Position numbers and translations under genes: made by a program. The notes beneath the pieces were generated by a model. It did no database searches. It was given only the letters and a program-made list of their open reading frames with translations, and had not been told where the DNA came from. Shown in pieces: positions 7,132-7,169 of a DNA stretch of 7,169 nt. The stretch is taken from NCBI GenBank assembly GCA_037388705.1, contig JARRJY010000086.1:1-7169 (forward strand), written 5' to 3'. Each line of letters begins with the position of its first letter. The stretch's first letter is position 1. This stretch comes from JARRJY01 sp037388705. GTDB lineage: Bacteria; Pseudomonadota; Gammaproteobacteria; UBA6429; Thiohalophilaceae.

Positions 7132-7169
7132 ATGCAGTACAGGGCACTTTCACGCATTATTGGTGTTTT
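7132..7169 (+). CDS. Probable start of a second, tandem TrkH-type gene (3' partial)
   Basis: An ATG two bases after the trkH stop opens a frame that runs off the window. Its first residues are M-Q-Y-R-A-L-S-R-I-I-G-V. They resemble the E. coli TrkH N-terminus (M-H-F-R-A-I-T-R-I-V-G-L) closely, and they also parallel the start of the upstream TrkH (M-Q-L-L-V-I-Q-R-I-V-G-I). The simplest reading is a second TrkH paralogue in the same operon. Only twelve full codons are visible and no strong ribosome site precedes the ATG, so the call rests on the N-terminal resemblance and position. Confidence 0.65.
   Translation, partial: MQYRALSRIIGV

Overview
The window reads as a contiguous piece of a gammaproteobacterial chromosome with moderate GC (mid-40s per cent by eye). 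All genes lie on the + strand and are tightly packed, with no mobile element, CRISPR array or RNA gene visible. The evidence for Gammaproteobacteria is the E. coli-type TrkA of 457 residues, the TrkH of 484 residues, and the gene order (likely rsmB end) - DUF4390 - NtrY-like kinase - NtrX-like regulator - trkA - trkH, an order I recall from this class. I cannot name a genus.

Layout. Bases 1-23 probably hold the last codons of an upstream gene, perhaps rsmB. Bases 40-585 encode a DUF4390 exported protein whose frame stays open to the window edge, so its true start may lie further upstream. It overlaps by 19 nt an NtrY-like membrane sensor kinase (567-2807), which overlaps by 11 nt an NtrX-like response regulator (2797-4224). 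After the only sizeable gap (67 nt) come trkA (4292-5665) and trkH (5675-7129). Two bases after the trkH stop a further reading frame begins (7132 to the window end). Its first twelve residues look like the start of a second TrkH.

How the genes may work together. The kinase appears fully competent: H-box His510 and intact N, G1 and G2 boxes. It should phosphorylate Asp72 of the regulator. TrkA is the NAD(H)-binding gating subunit of the low-affinity potassium uptake channel and TrkH is its membrane pore. The arrangement suggests that an envelope signal, perhaps modulated by the DUF4390 protein, is passed to a regulator encoded next to the potassium uptake genes. That link is inference from gene order.

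The most notable observation is that the regulator has kept its receiver and Fis-type DNA-binding domains, while its central AAA+ domain is eroded at several catalytic positions. The Walker A lysine is methionine, the Walker B Asp-Glu is Gln-Asp, the GAFTGA sigma-54 loop is absent, and one of two arginine fingers is leucine. It is therefore unlikely to act as a conventional sigma-54 activator. The second point of interest is the probable tandem trkH pair.
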